NCBI RefSeq assembly: GCF_033880585.1
Contig: NZ_CP137624.1
Coordinates: forward strand, 786,001 to 850,000
From: Lysinibacillus louembei
GTDB taxonomy: Bacteria; Bacillota; Bacilli; Bacillales_A; Planococcaceae
Reading direction: 5' to 3'
DNA: 64,000 bases
Below the pieces are notes generated by a model. That model was not told the DNA's origin. It ran no database searches and saw nothing but the letters and a program-made list of their open reading frames with translations. Below are positions 17,141 through 25,449 of the stretch, one piece after another. Positions within the stretch are counted from its first letter, which is position 1. Each line of letters begins with the position of its first letter. The position numbers were made by a program, and so were the translations under genes.

Positions 17141-17894
17141 TTACGTCACCGCCCATCACCGTAAGCTCCTGTAAAATCATTTGGAAAAATTGCTTACGCG
17201 TCTGTTCGCCTCGGAAAATTTCCTTCGATAACTGTCCATCCTGAATAAATAAAATGCGCTGACAGAAGCTCGCCGCATAGGCATCATGTGTTACCATTAA
17301 AATTGTTGATTGCTGCTTGGCGTTCAAATCACTCAAGCTTTCTAATAAATCCGTCGCTGACTTCGAATCCAATGCCCCTGTTGGCTCATCTGCAAACAAT
17401 AGCTTTGGCTCTGTAACAAGCGCTCTTGATGAAGCTGTGCGCTGCTTTTGTCCTCCTGAAATTTGGTACGGATATTTATTAAGCAAATCTTCTATACTAA
17501 AAAGCTTTGCGATTTTTTGAACTCGCTCATTAATTTCTGCCGCAGGTCTTTTGGCAATTGCCAGTGGTAGTACAATATTTTCACGCACTGTTAACGAATC
17601 AAGCAAATTATAATCTTGAAAAATAAAACCTAAATGATCGCGTCTAAAGTCTGCGAGCTGTTCATCTTTCATCGTTGCAATATTCGCATCATCAATAACA
17701 ACCGAGCCTGTCGTTACACTATCAATCGTTGCGATTACATTAAGTAATGTCGACTTTCCTGCACCTGAAGGGCCCATCACACCAACAAATTCACCGTGAT
17801 GCACCTCAAAGCTTACCCCGTTTAATGCTTTATATAAATTGTTCCCTTTACCATATGCCTTTGTAATATTGTCAACTTGTAAAACTGGTTTCAT
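17127..17894 (-). CDS. ABC transporter ATP-binding protein, BceA type
   Basis: The 255-residue ATPase has Walker A GPSGAGKST, Q-loop FIFQDYNLLDSL, signature SGGQKQR, Walker B LLFADEPTGALD and the H-loop MVTHD. It powers the FtsX-like permease encoded next. ATG 17894 has GGAGG 8 nt upstream; GTG 17903 lies within that site. It is the first gene of an ATPase-permease-YxeA operon that converges on the two-component system across the IS element. Confidence 0.92.
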   Translation of the reverse strand: MKPVLQVDNITKAYGKGNNLYKALNGVSFEVHHGEFVGVMGPSGAGKSTLLNVIATIDSVTTGSVVIDDANIATMKDEQLADFRRDHLGFIFQDYNLLDSLTVRENIVLPLAIAKRPAAEINERVQKIAKLFSIEDLLNKYPYQISGGQKQRTASSRALVTEPKLLFADEPTGALDSKSATDLLESLSDLNAKQQSTILMVTHDAYAASFCQRILFIQDGQLSKEIFRGEQTRKQFFQMILQELTVMGGDVNDVI

Positions 17895-18206
17895 CCTTCG
17901 CACCTCCGTTTTGATACTTTTACTTTAACAGTCATGTCTTACATGAAAATTGTGCGAAGCTTACAGCAACCTTAATTTTTGTAACAATACTACAGAAACG
18001 TTACATTTCATTTAAGGTTTGATGAAAAACCACTATTTTGCATAAAAATGCGCTATGCTATACCTGTTCCAATCATCCGCATTGTATTTACATTCCGCAA
18101 AATAGCACGCCTCGCTATTTATAAATACAATGACAATCAACCATTTGGACATGAGAAAACACCTCACATTGATAGAAACAGAAAAACAGGGTTATTCGAA
18201 AGCCCC

Positions 18207-18255
18207 AATAAAAATAGATGTAGAAAACGACATGTTCTCTACATCTATTTTTATT
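18207..18255. terminator. Orphan 18-bp perfect hairpin
   Basis: AATAAAAATAGATGTAGA (18207-18224) pairs with 18238-18255 over a 13-nt loop. It has the form of a bidirectional terminator but has no gene ending next to it: the ABC operon starts 310 bp to the left and the secreted-protein gene starts 360 bp to the right. It may be left from a lost gene or end an unrecognised small RNA. Confidence 0.5.
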
Positions 18256-18459
18256 AGCTCTCTCGTTAAAGCAAGATAGCTTTTTCCGATTCCCAAGATT
18301 CATACGATATCAATACTTTTTGATACTAAATAACCTCTTATAATCAAAAACATATCTTTTTCATTGACTTTACATTAAGTAAAGAATGTAAAATAATTTT
18401 ATTTCCACAGAGTTTACTATAATTAATGAAAATATAATTATTTAAAAAATTATGTTATA

Positions 18460-18510
18460 CCGACATGATTTTGTCGGATACCGACTCCAACTTGTCGGTT
18501 GTAATGTCGG
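18460..18510. repeat. Tandem CCGACA/TGTCGG inverted repeats upstream of secreted protein
   Basis: CCGACA (18460-18465) pairs with TGTCGG (18472-18477); CCGAC (18481-18485) pairs with GTCGG (18494-18498); a fifth TGTCGG is at 18505-18510. The half-site spacing suggests binding of a multimeric regulator, or a folded leader RNA, about 100 bp before the secreted-protein gene. Confidence 0.5.
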
Positions 18511-18613
18511 ACTATCCAGTGCTAGACTTGGATTAACTCGAGTAGATAATCACTATAGCTATAGTTAAATAGATTGACATGTTATATAAATAAATTTATA
18601 GAGGTGTTAAATA

Positions 18614-19372
18614 ATGTTGAAAAAACTGGGCGTAACGTCACTACTATGTGGTTCTCTGTTATTATCTAATGTACCTTTTACAAGTGCTGAAAGTGAGAAT
18701 GTTTCTATATTAAAAAAGGATTTTAACGAAGCGATTGTAGAATATAATGGGGAAATAATAAATTTAAATTTTGCTGATTCAGATGTTTATAGCAAAATTA
18801 CAGATAACATTATTAAAGATATATTAAATGAGTCAAATGGTGATGGAGATATTACTATTTATGAAATTGGTGATGAAGAGAGTAATAGTCTAACTCCTAA
18901 TATATTAAATCAAGACTTTACTAATTCTGTTGGAATAAATGAATTAGCTCCCTATTCATTGTTGCATAATTACCAACTTACAAAGAAACAAGATACGATT
19001 TATAATACACCTATGCCTGCAATACAAGTTGAATCTGTAGCTTATGGGGAAACAGTGGTTTTAAGTGAATCAAGAACTTACACTAACAGCTTTTCCTTAA
19101 ATGGTGAGTTTGACTCTGAAGCAGGTGCTAAATTAGGAGCAGCAATGAATGCAAGTGTAAGCTATACGTATAATAAACAAAGGACTTTAAACGGACCACC
19201 TCAAGGTTACACTACTAGAATTTATTATCATACAAAATACGTTGACTATGGAAATTGGGAAGTGGCCAAAATAAACAAAATCTCTGGTCATACAGTCTAT
19301 CAGTCAGGTTCTTATAGAGAACCAACTGATGCAACTACAAAGTATATAAATTGGGCCCAAAATTACAAATAA
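18614..19372 (+). CDS. Secreted hypothetical protein with signal peptide
   Basis: This 252-residue protein begins with a clear signal peptide (KK then a hydrophobic run to about residue 24, likely cleaved after TSA). The mature part has an acidic N-terminal half with NGDGDI, and a Ser/Thr/Tyr-rich C-terminal half in which ESRTYTNSFSLNGEF and ASVSYTYNKQRTL alternate polar and non-polar residues like amphipathic beta strands. I recognise no family. The strand pattern is compatible with a beta-rich or pore-forming-like fold, but this is weak inference. GAGGTG precedes the ATG. It is AT-richer than its neighbours and is followed by a terminator and a small membrane-protein gene. Confidence 0.85.
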   Translation: MLKKLGVTSLLCGSLLLSNVPFTSAESENVSILKKDFNEAIVEYNGEIINLNFADSDVYSKITDNIIKDILNESNGDGDITIYEIGDEESNSLTPNILNQDFTNSVGINELAPYSLLHNYQLTKKQDTIYNTPMPAIQVESVAYGETVVLSESRTYTNSFSLNGEFDSEAGAKLGAAMNASVSYTYNKQRTLNGPPQGYTTRIYYHTKYVDYGNWEVAKINKISGHTVYQSGSYREPTDATTKYINWAQNYK

Positions 19373-19392
19373 GTACAGGAATTACTAATAAG

Positions 19393-19421
19393 CAAAGACC
19401 TTTAGAAACAAAAGGTCTTTG
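19393..19421 (+). terminator. Terminator after the secreted-protein gene
   Basis: CAAAGACCTTT pairs perfectly with AAAGGTCTTTG over a 7-nt loop, and a T-rich tail follows to 19438. It separates the secreted-protein gene from the small membrane-protein gene, so expression of the second may be only partial read-through or from its own promoter. Confidence 0.8.
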
Positions 19422-19458
19422 TTTCATTGTTATTTTTTAAATAAAGGAGATAATAATT

Positions 19459-19707
19459 ATGACTTCATCTAATACGGAGGAAACATTCATTAAAAATGTT
19501 TTCTATATACTTATAATTGGTATGATCATAGGAACTGGTTTAGGTATTCTTTTTGTATCTTTCAACCATGAAGAATATTTAAGTGATGGCACACTTCTTA
19601 CTACAAAAATAAGCTGCCTAGAATATATAGTGAAAATATTAAAAGTTACTTTCGTATCTAGCTTTACTTTTGCAATAGCGTATTTAATTTATAAATTTTT
19701 TCGATAA
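19459..19707 (+). CDS. Small two-helix membrane protein
   Basis: This 82-residue protein follows AAAGGAG and has two hydrophobic segments (about residues 12-34 and 58-79) around a short loop with one cysteine. I recognise no family. It sits 86 bp after the secreted-protein gene in the same AT-rich islet, which suggests they travel together. A protective or membrane-partner role is only a guess. Confidence 0.75.
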   Translation: MTSSNTEETFIKNVFYILIIGMIIGTGLGILFVSFNHEEYLSDGTLLTTKISCLEYIVKILKVTFVSSFTFAIAYLIYKFFR

Positions 19708-19718
19708 AATCTAAACTT

Positions 19719-19756
19719 CCCCATAAACATTAGACACACATCTAACATTTATGGGG
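19719..19756. terminator. Terminator closing the AT-rich islet
   Basis: CCCCATAAA pairs with TTTATGGGG within a 16-bp stem that has two mismatches, with a CACACA loop and a T-rich flank. It lies between converging genes. Confidence 0.7.
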
Positions 19757-19805
19757 TCTCCTTCATAAAAAATGTAAACATCAAAACAGCTTTTTCACTA
19801 AACCT

Positions 19806-21116
19806 CTAACTATAACGCTTGGCAATCTGAAGCAATGGATCCCATACACCATTAAACGGTGGCGAATAGGATAAATCAATATCTAATAAATCGGGCAAGG
19901 TCATCTCTGCCGCTAGTGCCGTCGCAAAAACATCGATGCGCTTATCAACACCTGCGCCAACCGCCTGTAAGCCAAGTAATTTTTGCGTATCTTTTTGTAC
20001 AACCATGCGCAAATAAATCGGCTGTGCATCAGGATAATAGCCTGCAATATGATTCGCTTTATGTGTATAAACATCGTACGCAAGCCCAAGCTTGTCTGCA
20101 TCCTTTGATGTAACACCCGTCATGCCAATCCCTATGTCGAAAAACTTCAAAATCGCAGTGCCTGCCACTCCTTTAAAGCTTGTTGCCTTGCCAGCCATAT
20201 TAAGCCCTGCTACACGTCCTTGTTTATTCGCAGTTGTGCCTAGCGCAACATAGTCATATTCGCCTTTTACATAATGGAAATGCGCTACGCAATCCCCTGC
20301 TGCATAAACATTTGGTAGCGATGTTTGCATATGCTCATCGACAATAATGGCACCATTATCCCATTGTTTTAGCTGGTCTGCAAAAGCCGTATTTGGTTTA
20401 ATTCCTGTTGCGACAATGACAAGGTCTGTTGGATAGCTACCTTGCTCCGTTACAACAGCCTCCACCTGCTTTATTCCTGTAAAACCTGTCACCTGTTCAT
20501 TCAATAACACTTCCACACCTTGCTTCTGTGCCTCAGCTAACACATGCTCAGCTAGCTGTTCATCAAGCAGTGACATAAGCTGTTTACCACGATGAATTAG
20601 ACGCACTGCCAAATTGCGTTCTCTCATCGCCTCTACCACTTCAAGCGCAATATAGCCTGCCCCTAATACCGTAACATGATGTACATTTTGCAGGCTTTCT
20701 AGCAATTCATGCATTTGTGGAATCGTTTTTACCGTATGGATATTTTCCAAATGTGTGCCATCCCAATCAGGCATCGTCGGACTGGCACCTGTAGCGATTA
20801 ATAATTTATCATATGGCACAGTAAAGGGCTCATCTTGATATTGCCCTTTCACAACCTGTGCCTCAAAGTCAATCTCCTGCACCTCATGTCGAATACGTGC
20901 ATCAATACCTCTTTTGCGAAACTCTAGCGCAGAACGTGCAATTAAATTTTCCGGAGAGGAAATGCGCCCATCAATTACATACGGTAGCCCACATTGCCCA
21001 TATGAGTAAATCTCCCCACGTTCAAGTGCTGTAATTTCTGCCTCCTCTACATTGCGTAAAATTTCCATTGCCGCACTCATACCAGCAGCATCTCCACCAA
21101 TAATGACATACTTCAT
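19806..21116 (-). CDS. CoA-disulfide reductase / NADH oxidase-like flavoprotein
   Basis: This 436-residue pyridine-nucleotide-disulfide oxidoreductase has an FAD motif at the N-terminus (VIIGGDAAGMSAAMEILR), the single redox cysteine in SYGQCGLPYVI (near residue 42), an NAD(P)H motif VLGAGYIALEVVEAM and the second FAD block NVYAAGDCVAH. A dimerisation domain follows. One active cysteine rather than a CxxC pair is typical of CoA-disulfide reductases and related persulfide reductases. No rhodanese domain is attached. ATG 21116 follows GGGAGTGA; the longer frame upstream is unsupported. Substrate (CoA disulfide, persulfide or oxygen) is unresolved. Confidence 0.88.
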   Translation of the reverse strand: MKYVIIGGDAAGMSAAMEILRNVEEAEITALERGEIYSYGQCGLPYVIDGRISSPENLIARSALEFRKRGIDARIRHEVQEIDFEAQVVKGQYQDEPFTVPYDKLLIATGASPTMPDWDGTHLENIHTVKTIPQMHELLESLQNVHHVTVLGAGYIALEVVEAMRERNLAVRLIHRGKQLMSLLDEQLAEHVLAEAQKQGVEVLLNEQVTGFTGIKQVEAVVTEQGSYPTDLVIVATGIKPNTAFADQLKQWDNGAIIVDEHMQTSLPNVYAAGDCVAHFHYVKGEYDYVALGTTANKQGRVAGLNMAGKATSFKGVAGTAILKFFDIGIGMTGVTSKDADKLGLAYDVYTHKANHIAGYYPDAQPIYLRMVVQKDTQKLLGLQAVGAGVDKRIDVFATALAAEMTLPDLLDIDLSYSPPFNGVWDPLLQIAKRYS

Positions 21117-21166
21117 CGCAATCACTCCCTTTATTTCATGATACATGAATTGCGATGAAATTGTGC

Positions 21167-22216
21167 CTAAATTGTTTGTGTGCCTGGCACTTTTTGTTTT
21201 GGTTTCCCTGTCATCCAACGCCACAATTTCTCCAACGGCCCAATATTAAAGAACTTAAAATAAATTACGCTAAATACAATCTGAATAGCAAAGACCATTG
21301 GCGCAATCACTACGACATCCTTTGAATTCACTACTTCAATTCCCATTACCGACATAATTGCTAAAGCAATAAAGCTTTGTGCAATATAGTTTGTTAATGC
21401 CATGCGCCCAACCTTTGCAACAGGCTGAAATAGCTTGATTGCTGTTGGGTGAGAGAAAATCCAAAATGCCAAAATTAAATAGCAATACGTAATGGGTAAT
21501 GTACCTAGCGTTATGATGTCCATTAATTGTTTGTTATTGCCCATTGATGCAAACCAAATCCATAGCATACTCCCTACTGCAAATGGTAACAGCACAATAA
21601 ATAACGTTTTTAATTGCTTTACTTCTTTTACACTTTGAATCCACCCTGCCTTGGACACATAAAAGCCAGATAAAAACATAATAAATACAAGCATTGAATC
21701 ATTGCTAAAAAGGCTTGTAACAAATGAATCAGTTGCAGGAACAAACAGCGGTAATGCCGTTGCGACCAAGTGAACAGCGATAATTCCTATTAACCAATTG
21801 CGAATCGTCTTCAAGCTTGCTTTATAAAATGGCAGCAATAAAAAGCCTATCACTGCATAAAAGACTAAAATTGAGCCCCAGAAAATAACAACATGCACAG
21901 CGCCAATTAAAAACAGTGCCAATAAACGTCTAGCAAAACGCCATCTTGGCTTATCTCCACGGGCCTCAGCACGTGATGCAAAAATATAAAAGCCTACCCC
22001 AAATAAAAACGAGAAAATTGAAAAGAATTTTTTTTCTATAAAAACATTTATGATTGAATCAATCGTTTTATTGATACCTGTAAAATCAGGCACCGGCCCA
22101 CCTTCAACTAATACTTGGTAGCCTGCAATATTAATAAATAAAATACCAAACAAAGCAAAACCTCGAATAATATCGAGGGATTGAATTCTTTCTTTCGGTG
22201 TAACAGATGAACTCAT
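21167..22216 (-). CDS. DUF418 (YeiB-like) membrane protein
   Basis: This 349-residue integral membrane protein opens with ERIQSLDIIRGFALFGILFIN, the DUF418/acyltransferase-3-like signature, and has about nine hydrophobic segments. Function of the family is not established. Its C-terminus ends KVPGTQTI, encoded by the dispersed GTGCCAGGCAC motif, which looks like a repeat that has extended the reading frame. It is upstream of the flavoprotein gene on the same strand, 50 bp apart. Confidence 0.85.
   Translation of the reverse strand: MSSSVTPKERIQSLDIIRGFALFGILFINIAGYQVLVEGGPVPDFTGINKTIDSIINVFIEKKFFSIFSFLFGVGFYIFASRAEARGDKPRWRFARRLLALFLIGAVHVVIFWGSILVFYAVIGFLLLPFYKASLKTIRNWLIGIIAVHLVATALPLFVPATDSFVTSLFSNDSMLVFIMFLSGFYVSKAGWIQSVKEVKQLKTLFIVLLPFAVGSMLWIWFASMGNNKQLMDIITLGTLPITYCYLILAFWIFSHPTAIKLFQPVAKVGRMALTNYIAQSFIALAIMSVMGIEVVNSKDVVVIAPMVFAIQIVFSVIYFKFFNIGPLEKLWRWMTGKPKQKVPGTQTI
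21176..21190. repeat. GTGTGTGCCAGGCAC-type motif, copy 2 (in DUF418 3' end)
   Basis: TTGTTTGTGTGCCTGGCAC on the plus strand includes the complement of the copy 1 core. It encodes the last residues VPGTQTI of the DUF418 protein. Confidence 0.4.
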
Positions 22217-22308
22217 CTATCAGCAACTCCCTTTTCATATATTGTTACACCTACTATAAATGCTGTATCTTACATATGCTTAATGCTAACCTTACGACAA
22301 CCTTAAAT

Positions 22309-22350
22309 AAAAATAAGGCAGAGGAAAATTATGCCCCCTGCCTTATTTTT
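22309..22350. terminator. Bidirectional terminator
   Basis: AAAAATAAGGCAG pairs perfectly with CTGCCTTATTTTT (22338-22350). It overlaps the stop codon of the DUF6509-like gene and serves that minus-strand gene. Confidence 0.8.
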
Positions 22351-22639
22351 ACTCTTCTGTTGTCAATTGCTCCTTGCAAAACGCTACAATCATCGCTTCC
22401 TCTTCATCCTCTAAAGCAAAATCTAAGTATTCATTTTCCGCCTTATCAATAATGAAGTAATTCAGCACGCGTACCTCATCATTATGATAACCAATTAATA
22501 CGCGCACCTCGATGCCTGCTTCCGAATATAGCTCATCCTCCTCGTCAATTTCTACATCTAATAAAAATTCATAGCGCTTGCCTTCGATAATATTTGTTGG
22601 GTCTTTAATTTCTTCAATTGAAAATTGTGTAATATTCAA
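22349..22639 (-). CDS. Small acidic protein, DUF6509-like
   Basis: This 96-residue cytosolic protein is rich in Glu and Asp. EEIKDPTNIIEGKRYEFLLD and DEEDELYSEAGIEVRV resemble the DUF6509 family as I recall it. No catalytic residues are evident. The TTG start follows AAAGGGAGCGAG at fair spacing. It stands alone between the DUF418 and AlaX-like genes. Confidence 0.7.
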   Translation of the reverse strand: MNITQFSIEEIKDPTNIIEGKRYEFLLDVEIDEEDELYSEAGIEVRVLIGYHNDEVRVLNYFIIDKAENEYLDFALEDEEEAMIVAFCKEQLTTEE

Positions 22640-22761
22640 GTTGCTCGCTCCCTTTGCGAAAGATATGTGTCTTTCTTAATGATAACGTAAAATTACTATG
22701 CGTCAACTAGATGACAGCCTCCTTGTCATATGCCAAAATAGAAAGCAAAGGAGATGAAAAG

Positions 22762-23940
22762 ATGGAAAATTTACTTTATTATGTCGATTCCACAATACAA
22801 CAATTTTCGGCACAAATTTTACATAGTGGCAATGACGGGCGTAACTATGTGGTGCTTTCAAATACAGCATTTTACCCAACAGGTGGTGGACAACCGCACG
22901 ATACAGGCTGGCTCAATGATGTGGAGGTAGTTGACGTAGAAAAAGTTGATGGAGAAATTCGTCACTATATTAACGGAAAGCTCACTTTAGATGAAGTAAC
23001 AGGCAAACTCAATTGGCAGCGTCGTTTTGATCATATGCAGCAGCATACGGGACAGCATATTTTAACAGCGGCTTTTGTCGAATTATTCGGCTTTGCTACA
23101 ACAAGCTTCCATTTAGGCACAGGTTTTGTGTCAATTGATTTGGATACAGCGACAATCACAGAGGAACAGCTGCAACAAGCTGAAGCACGTGCTAATGAAA
23201 TTATTTTAGAAAATCGCCCAATTGAAACGAAATGGGTAACGAAGGATGAGCTTGCTGCTTATAATTTGCGCAAAGAGGTAGCAGTTGATGAGGATATTCG
23301 TCTCGTTATTATTCCTGACTATGATTACAACGGCTGTGGCGGCACACATCCAACATCAACAGGACAAGTTAGCCTACTAAAAATTATGACAACAGAGAAA
23401 ATGAAAAAGCAAATTCGTGTTCATTTCGTCTGCGGACAGCGTGTATTACATGAATTAGCAATGCGTAAAACAGTGCTGACGGATGTAGCAAGACAGCTAA
23501 GCGTGCCAGAGGAGCAAGCAGCAACAGCATTACAAAAAGTAATGGAGACAGCAAAAGCTACTGATAAAACCTTAGCTGAGGCACAAGAAACATTGCTACA
23601 ATATGAGGCACAGGAATTGTTGGCAAATGCACAGCAACATATTATAACGGCACATTTTGAAAATCGGCCAATTCAAACATTGCAAAAGCTGACACGCTTT
23701 ATTACAGAGCAGGACACTACAGCAATTGCCCTACTTACTGCAAATAATGCTAATAAGCTGCAATTCGTGGCAGCACGCGGACAAAACGTGACAGTTAGCA
23801 TGAAAAATGTAGCGAATTCCGTTTTACCTATTTTAAATGGTAAAGGTGGCGGTAACGATGCACTTGCTCAAGGCGGCGGTGAGCAAACGCTAGCAGGAGC
23901 AGAGTTGCTAGCACATATGGTAAATGCCTTAAAACAATGA
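22762..23940 (+). CDS. AlaX-like alanyl-tRNA editing hydrolase with DHHA1 domain
   Basis: This 392-residue protein resembles the editing half of alanyl-tRNA synthetase. The N-terminal part has FYPTGGGQPHDTG, the zinc-binding HMQQHTGQHIL and CGGTHPTSTG that complete the metal site. The C-terminal 150 residues form a coiled linker and a DHHA1 domain ending in GKGGGNDALAQGGG. It would free tRNA-Ala from mischarged Ser or Gly. ATG 22762 has AAAGGAGATG upstream. The stop overlaps the start of the next gene by 4 bp (ATGA). Confidence 0.9.
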   Translation: MENLLYYVDSTIQQFSAQILHSGNDGRNYVVLSNTAFYPTGGGQPHDTGWLNDVEVVDVEKVDGEIRHYINGKLTLDEVTGKLNWQRRFDHMQQHTGQHILTAAFVELFGFATTSFHLGTGFVSIDLDTATITEEQLQQAEARANEIILENRPIETKWVTKDELAAYNLRKEVAVDEDIRLVIIPDYDYNGCGGTHPTSTGQVSLLKIMTTEKMKKQIRVHFVCGQRVLHELAMRKTVLTDVARQLSVPEEQAATALQKVMETAKATDKTLAEAQETLLQYEAQELLANAQQHIITAHFENRPIQTLQKLTRFITEQDTTAIALLTANNANKLQFVAARGQNVTVSMKNVANSVLPILNGKGGGNDALAQGGGEQTLAGAELLAHMVNALKQ

Positions 23941-24485
23941 CCTATCTTCAATTGTTTGGCATTTCGATTCCTACACTTTGGATTGCTTTGTTAATAACAG
24001 CTCTATTGCTATCCATTCAACTTGATGATTGGTTTAGTAATGCCATTTTTATTTATATTATAGTTTGGAAACTAAGCTATATTTTCCATTGGGAAAGCAT
24101 GTGGGGCTTGCTCTACTTTAATGGTGGCAAATTAGGACATTGGCTTGGGCTAATTAGCGTTATGCTTTATATTGCTTTATTTGCACAGAAAAAATACCCT
24201 TCACTCAAAGCACAGGCTAGCATTACGGCATTGCTGTTCATCTATATATTTGAAGTGATTTCCAATTTATTGCATATTGATTCTTTATTCGCTGCCATCC
24301 AAGGAGCAATCTGCTGCCTTATTTTATTGCTACGTAAAAGGCTCAATTGGCAATGGATTTTACTATTTTTCGCAATGGAACTACTAACTTTGTCGTTGCA
24401 GCATACGTTAACATTAACGAAGCTTTTTACATTTAGTATGCTGATTTTCATAACTTTGATTATAAAGGAGAAAAAAAATGGCTAA
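23937..24485 (+). CDS. Integral membrane protein, unrecognised, in AlaX-TlpA operon
   Basis: This 182-residue protein has five or six hydrophobic segments and almost no charged loops. It lacks cysteine pairs of the CcdA type. It overlaps the AlaX-like gene (4 bp) and the TlpA-like gene (8 bp), so the three are translated together. I do not recognise the family. A partner or anchor for the thioredoxin is a guess from position. Confidence 0.78.
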   Translation: MTYLQLFGISIPTLWIALLITALLLSIQLDDWFSNAIFIYIIVWKLSYIFHWESMWGLLYFNGGKLGHWLGLISVMLYIALFAQKKYPSLKAQASITALLFIYIFEVISNLLHIDSLFAAIQGAICCLILLLRKRLNWQWILLFFAMELLTLSLQHTLTLTKLFTFSMLIFITLIIKEKKNG

Positions 24486-24990
24486 AAAAATATTATCAAT
24501 TGCTATTATTGCCGCTGCCGTTGTTGTCATCGTTTTTAGCATTGCCAACGCAATGAACAAAAAGGAAAAGCGTGAAAATGCGGAGCAAGCAGCTGATTTC
24601 ACATTGGAAATGCTGGATGGTAAGACGGCCTCTTTATCAGACTATAGAGGGCAAAAGGTCGTGTTAAATTTCTGGGCGACATGGTGTCCACCTTGCAAGG
24701 CAGAGGTTCCACACTTACAAAACTTCTATGAGGAAAACGAAAATAGCGATGTACAATTACTTGCTGTTAATTTAACAGCCTCTGATTCGATGAGCGATGT
24801 TGAAAATTTTGTTGATGGCTATGGAATTACCTTCCCTGTTTTGCTTGATATAGATGGTGAGGTTGGTCAGCAATATGAGGTCATTACGATTCCGACCACA
24901 TACTTCCTCGATGAGGAAGGGAATATTGTTGAAAAATACATCGGTGCTTTAGATGAAGAAACGATGGAAAACATTTTAGACTCTTATTAA
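24478..24990 (+). CDS. TlpA/ResA-like membrane-anchored thioredoxin
   Basis: This 170-residue protein has an N-terminal anchor (residues 5-24) and an extracytoplasmic thioredoxin fold with active site WATWCPPCKAEVPHL (near residues 65-79), the cis-proline in ITIPTTYFLD and the GQKVVLNFW strand. It would reduce disulfides outside the membrane, for instance on apocytochrome c or other exported thiol proteins. GGAG precedes the ATG within the upstream gene. Confidence 0.9.
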   Translation: MAKKILSIAIIAAAVVVIVFSIANAMNKKEKRENAEQAADFTLEMLDGKTASLSDYRGQKVVLNFWATWCPPCKAEVPHLQNFYEENENSDVQLLAVNLTASDSMSDVENFVDGYGITFPVLLDIDGEVGQQYEVITIPTTYFLDEEGNIVEKYIGALDEETMENILDSY

Positions 24991-25067
24991 AACTGTACAA
25001 ACCTGCTGAGAAATTGGCAGGTTTTACTTAATAATGGGCATTTACTTTGTACGAGAAATCTTCCTTG

Positions 25068-25095
25068 TTGACATACCCCTCACAGGTATGATAAA
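25068..25095 (+). promoter_or_regulatory. csoR promoter with operator in the spacer
   Basis: TTGACA (25068-25073), a 16-bp spacer and GATAAA (25090-25095) form a promoter. The spacer contains the inverted repeat ATACC-N7-GGTAT (25073-25089), the CsoR/CstR-type operator. Apo-repressor bound here would block polymerase. The element is nearly identical to those of the persulfide operon. Confidence 0.7.
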
Positions 25096-25123
25096 TTGAA
25101 TGTAACGATTGGAGGCGAGCATA

Positions 25124-25435
25124 ATGGAGCATACTGTTGATGAAACGATCGCTTGTCGAAAAAGCCATCACCCTGAGTCAGTAAAAAAGGATTTATCAAC
25201 ACGTTTGAATCGCATTGAAGGTCAAATACGTGGCATAAAAGGCATGATTGAGAAGGATGTATATTGCGATGATGTCATTACACAGCTAGCAGCAACACAA
25301 TCTGCCCTCAACAGTGTCGCTAAAATTTTACTTGAAGGACATTTAAAGGGCTGTGTCGTAGACCGTTTATCAGAGGGCGATGATGCAGTAATAGATGAAT
25401 TAGTTGTCACAATCCATAAATTAATGAAAAAATAA
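25124..25435 (+). CDS. csoR: CsoR-family copper-sensing repressor
   Basis: This 103-residue all-helical repressor of the CsoR/RcnR family has the core LSTRLNRIEGQIRGIKGMIE. The copper ligands are Cys in DVYCDDVI, and His and Cys in LEGHLKGC (C-H-C), the CsoR pattern rather than the Cys-Cys pattern of CstR. Cu(I) binding would release DNA. ATG 25124 lies 8 nt after GGAGG; TTG 25109 overlaps that site. It leads the csoR-copZ-copA cluster and has its own operator upstream. Confidence 0.92.
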   Translation: MEHTVDETIACRKSHHPESVKKDLSTRLNRIEGQIRGIKGMIEKDVYCDDVITQLAATQSALNSVAKILLEGHLKGCVVDRLSEGDDAVIDELVVTIHKLMKK

Positions 25436-25449
25436 GGAGCGAATAATTT

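Larger units (their letters stand above)
17895..18613. other. Long intergenic region with orphan hairpin and tandem palindromes
   Basis: About 720 bp without a credible gene. The left part should hold the promoter of the minus-strand ABC operon. An 18-bp perfect hairpin lies at 18207-18255 and CCGACA/TGTCGG palindromes at 18460-18510. Short frames here lack ribosome sites and run through the hairpin. Confidence 0.5.

Noticed and set aside
18048..18303. Two 62-69 codon frames on opposite strands
   Set aside because: Both cross the 18-bp orphan hairpin, which explains the mirrored YIYFY peptides; no ribosome sites.
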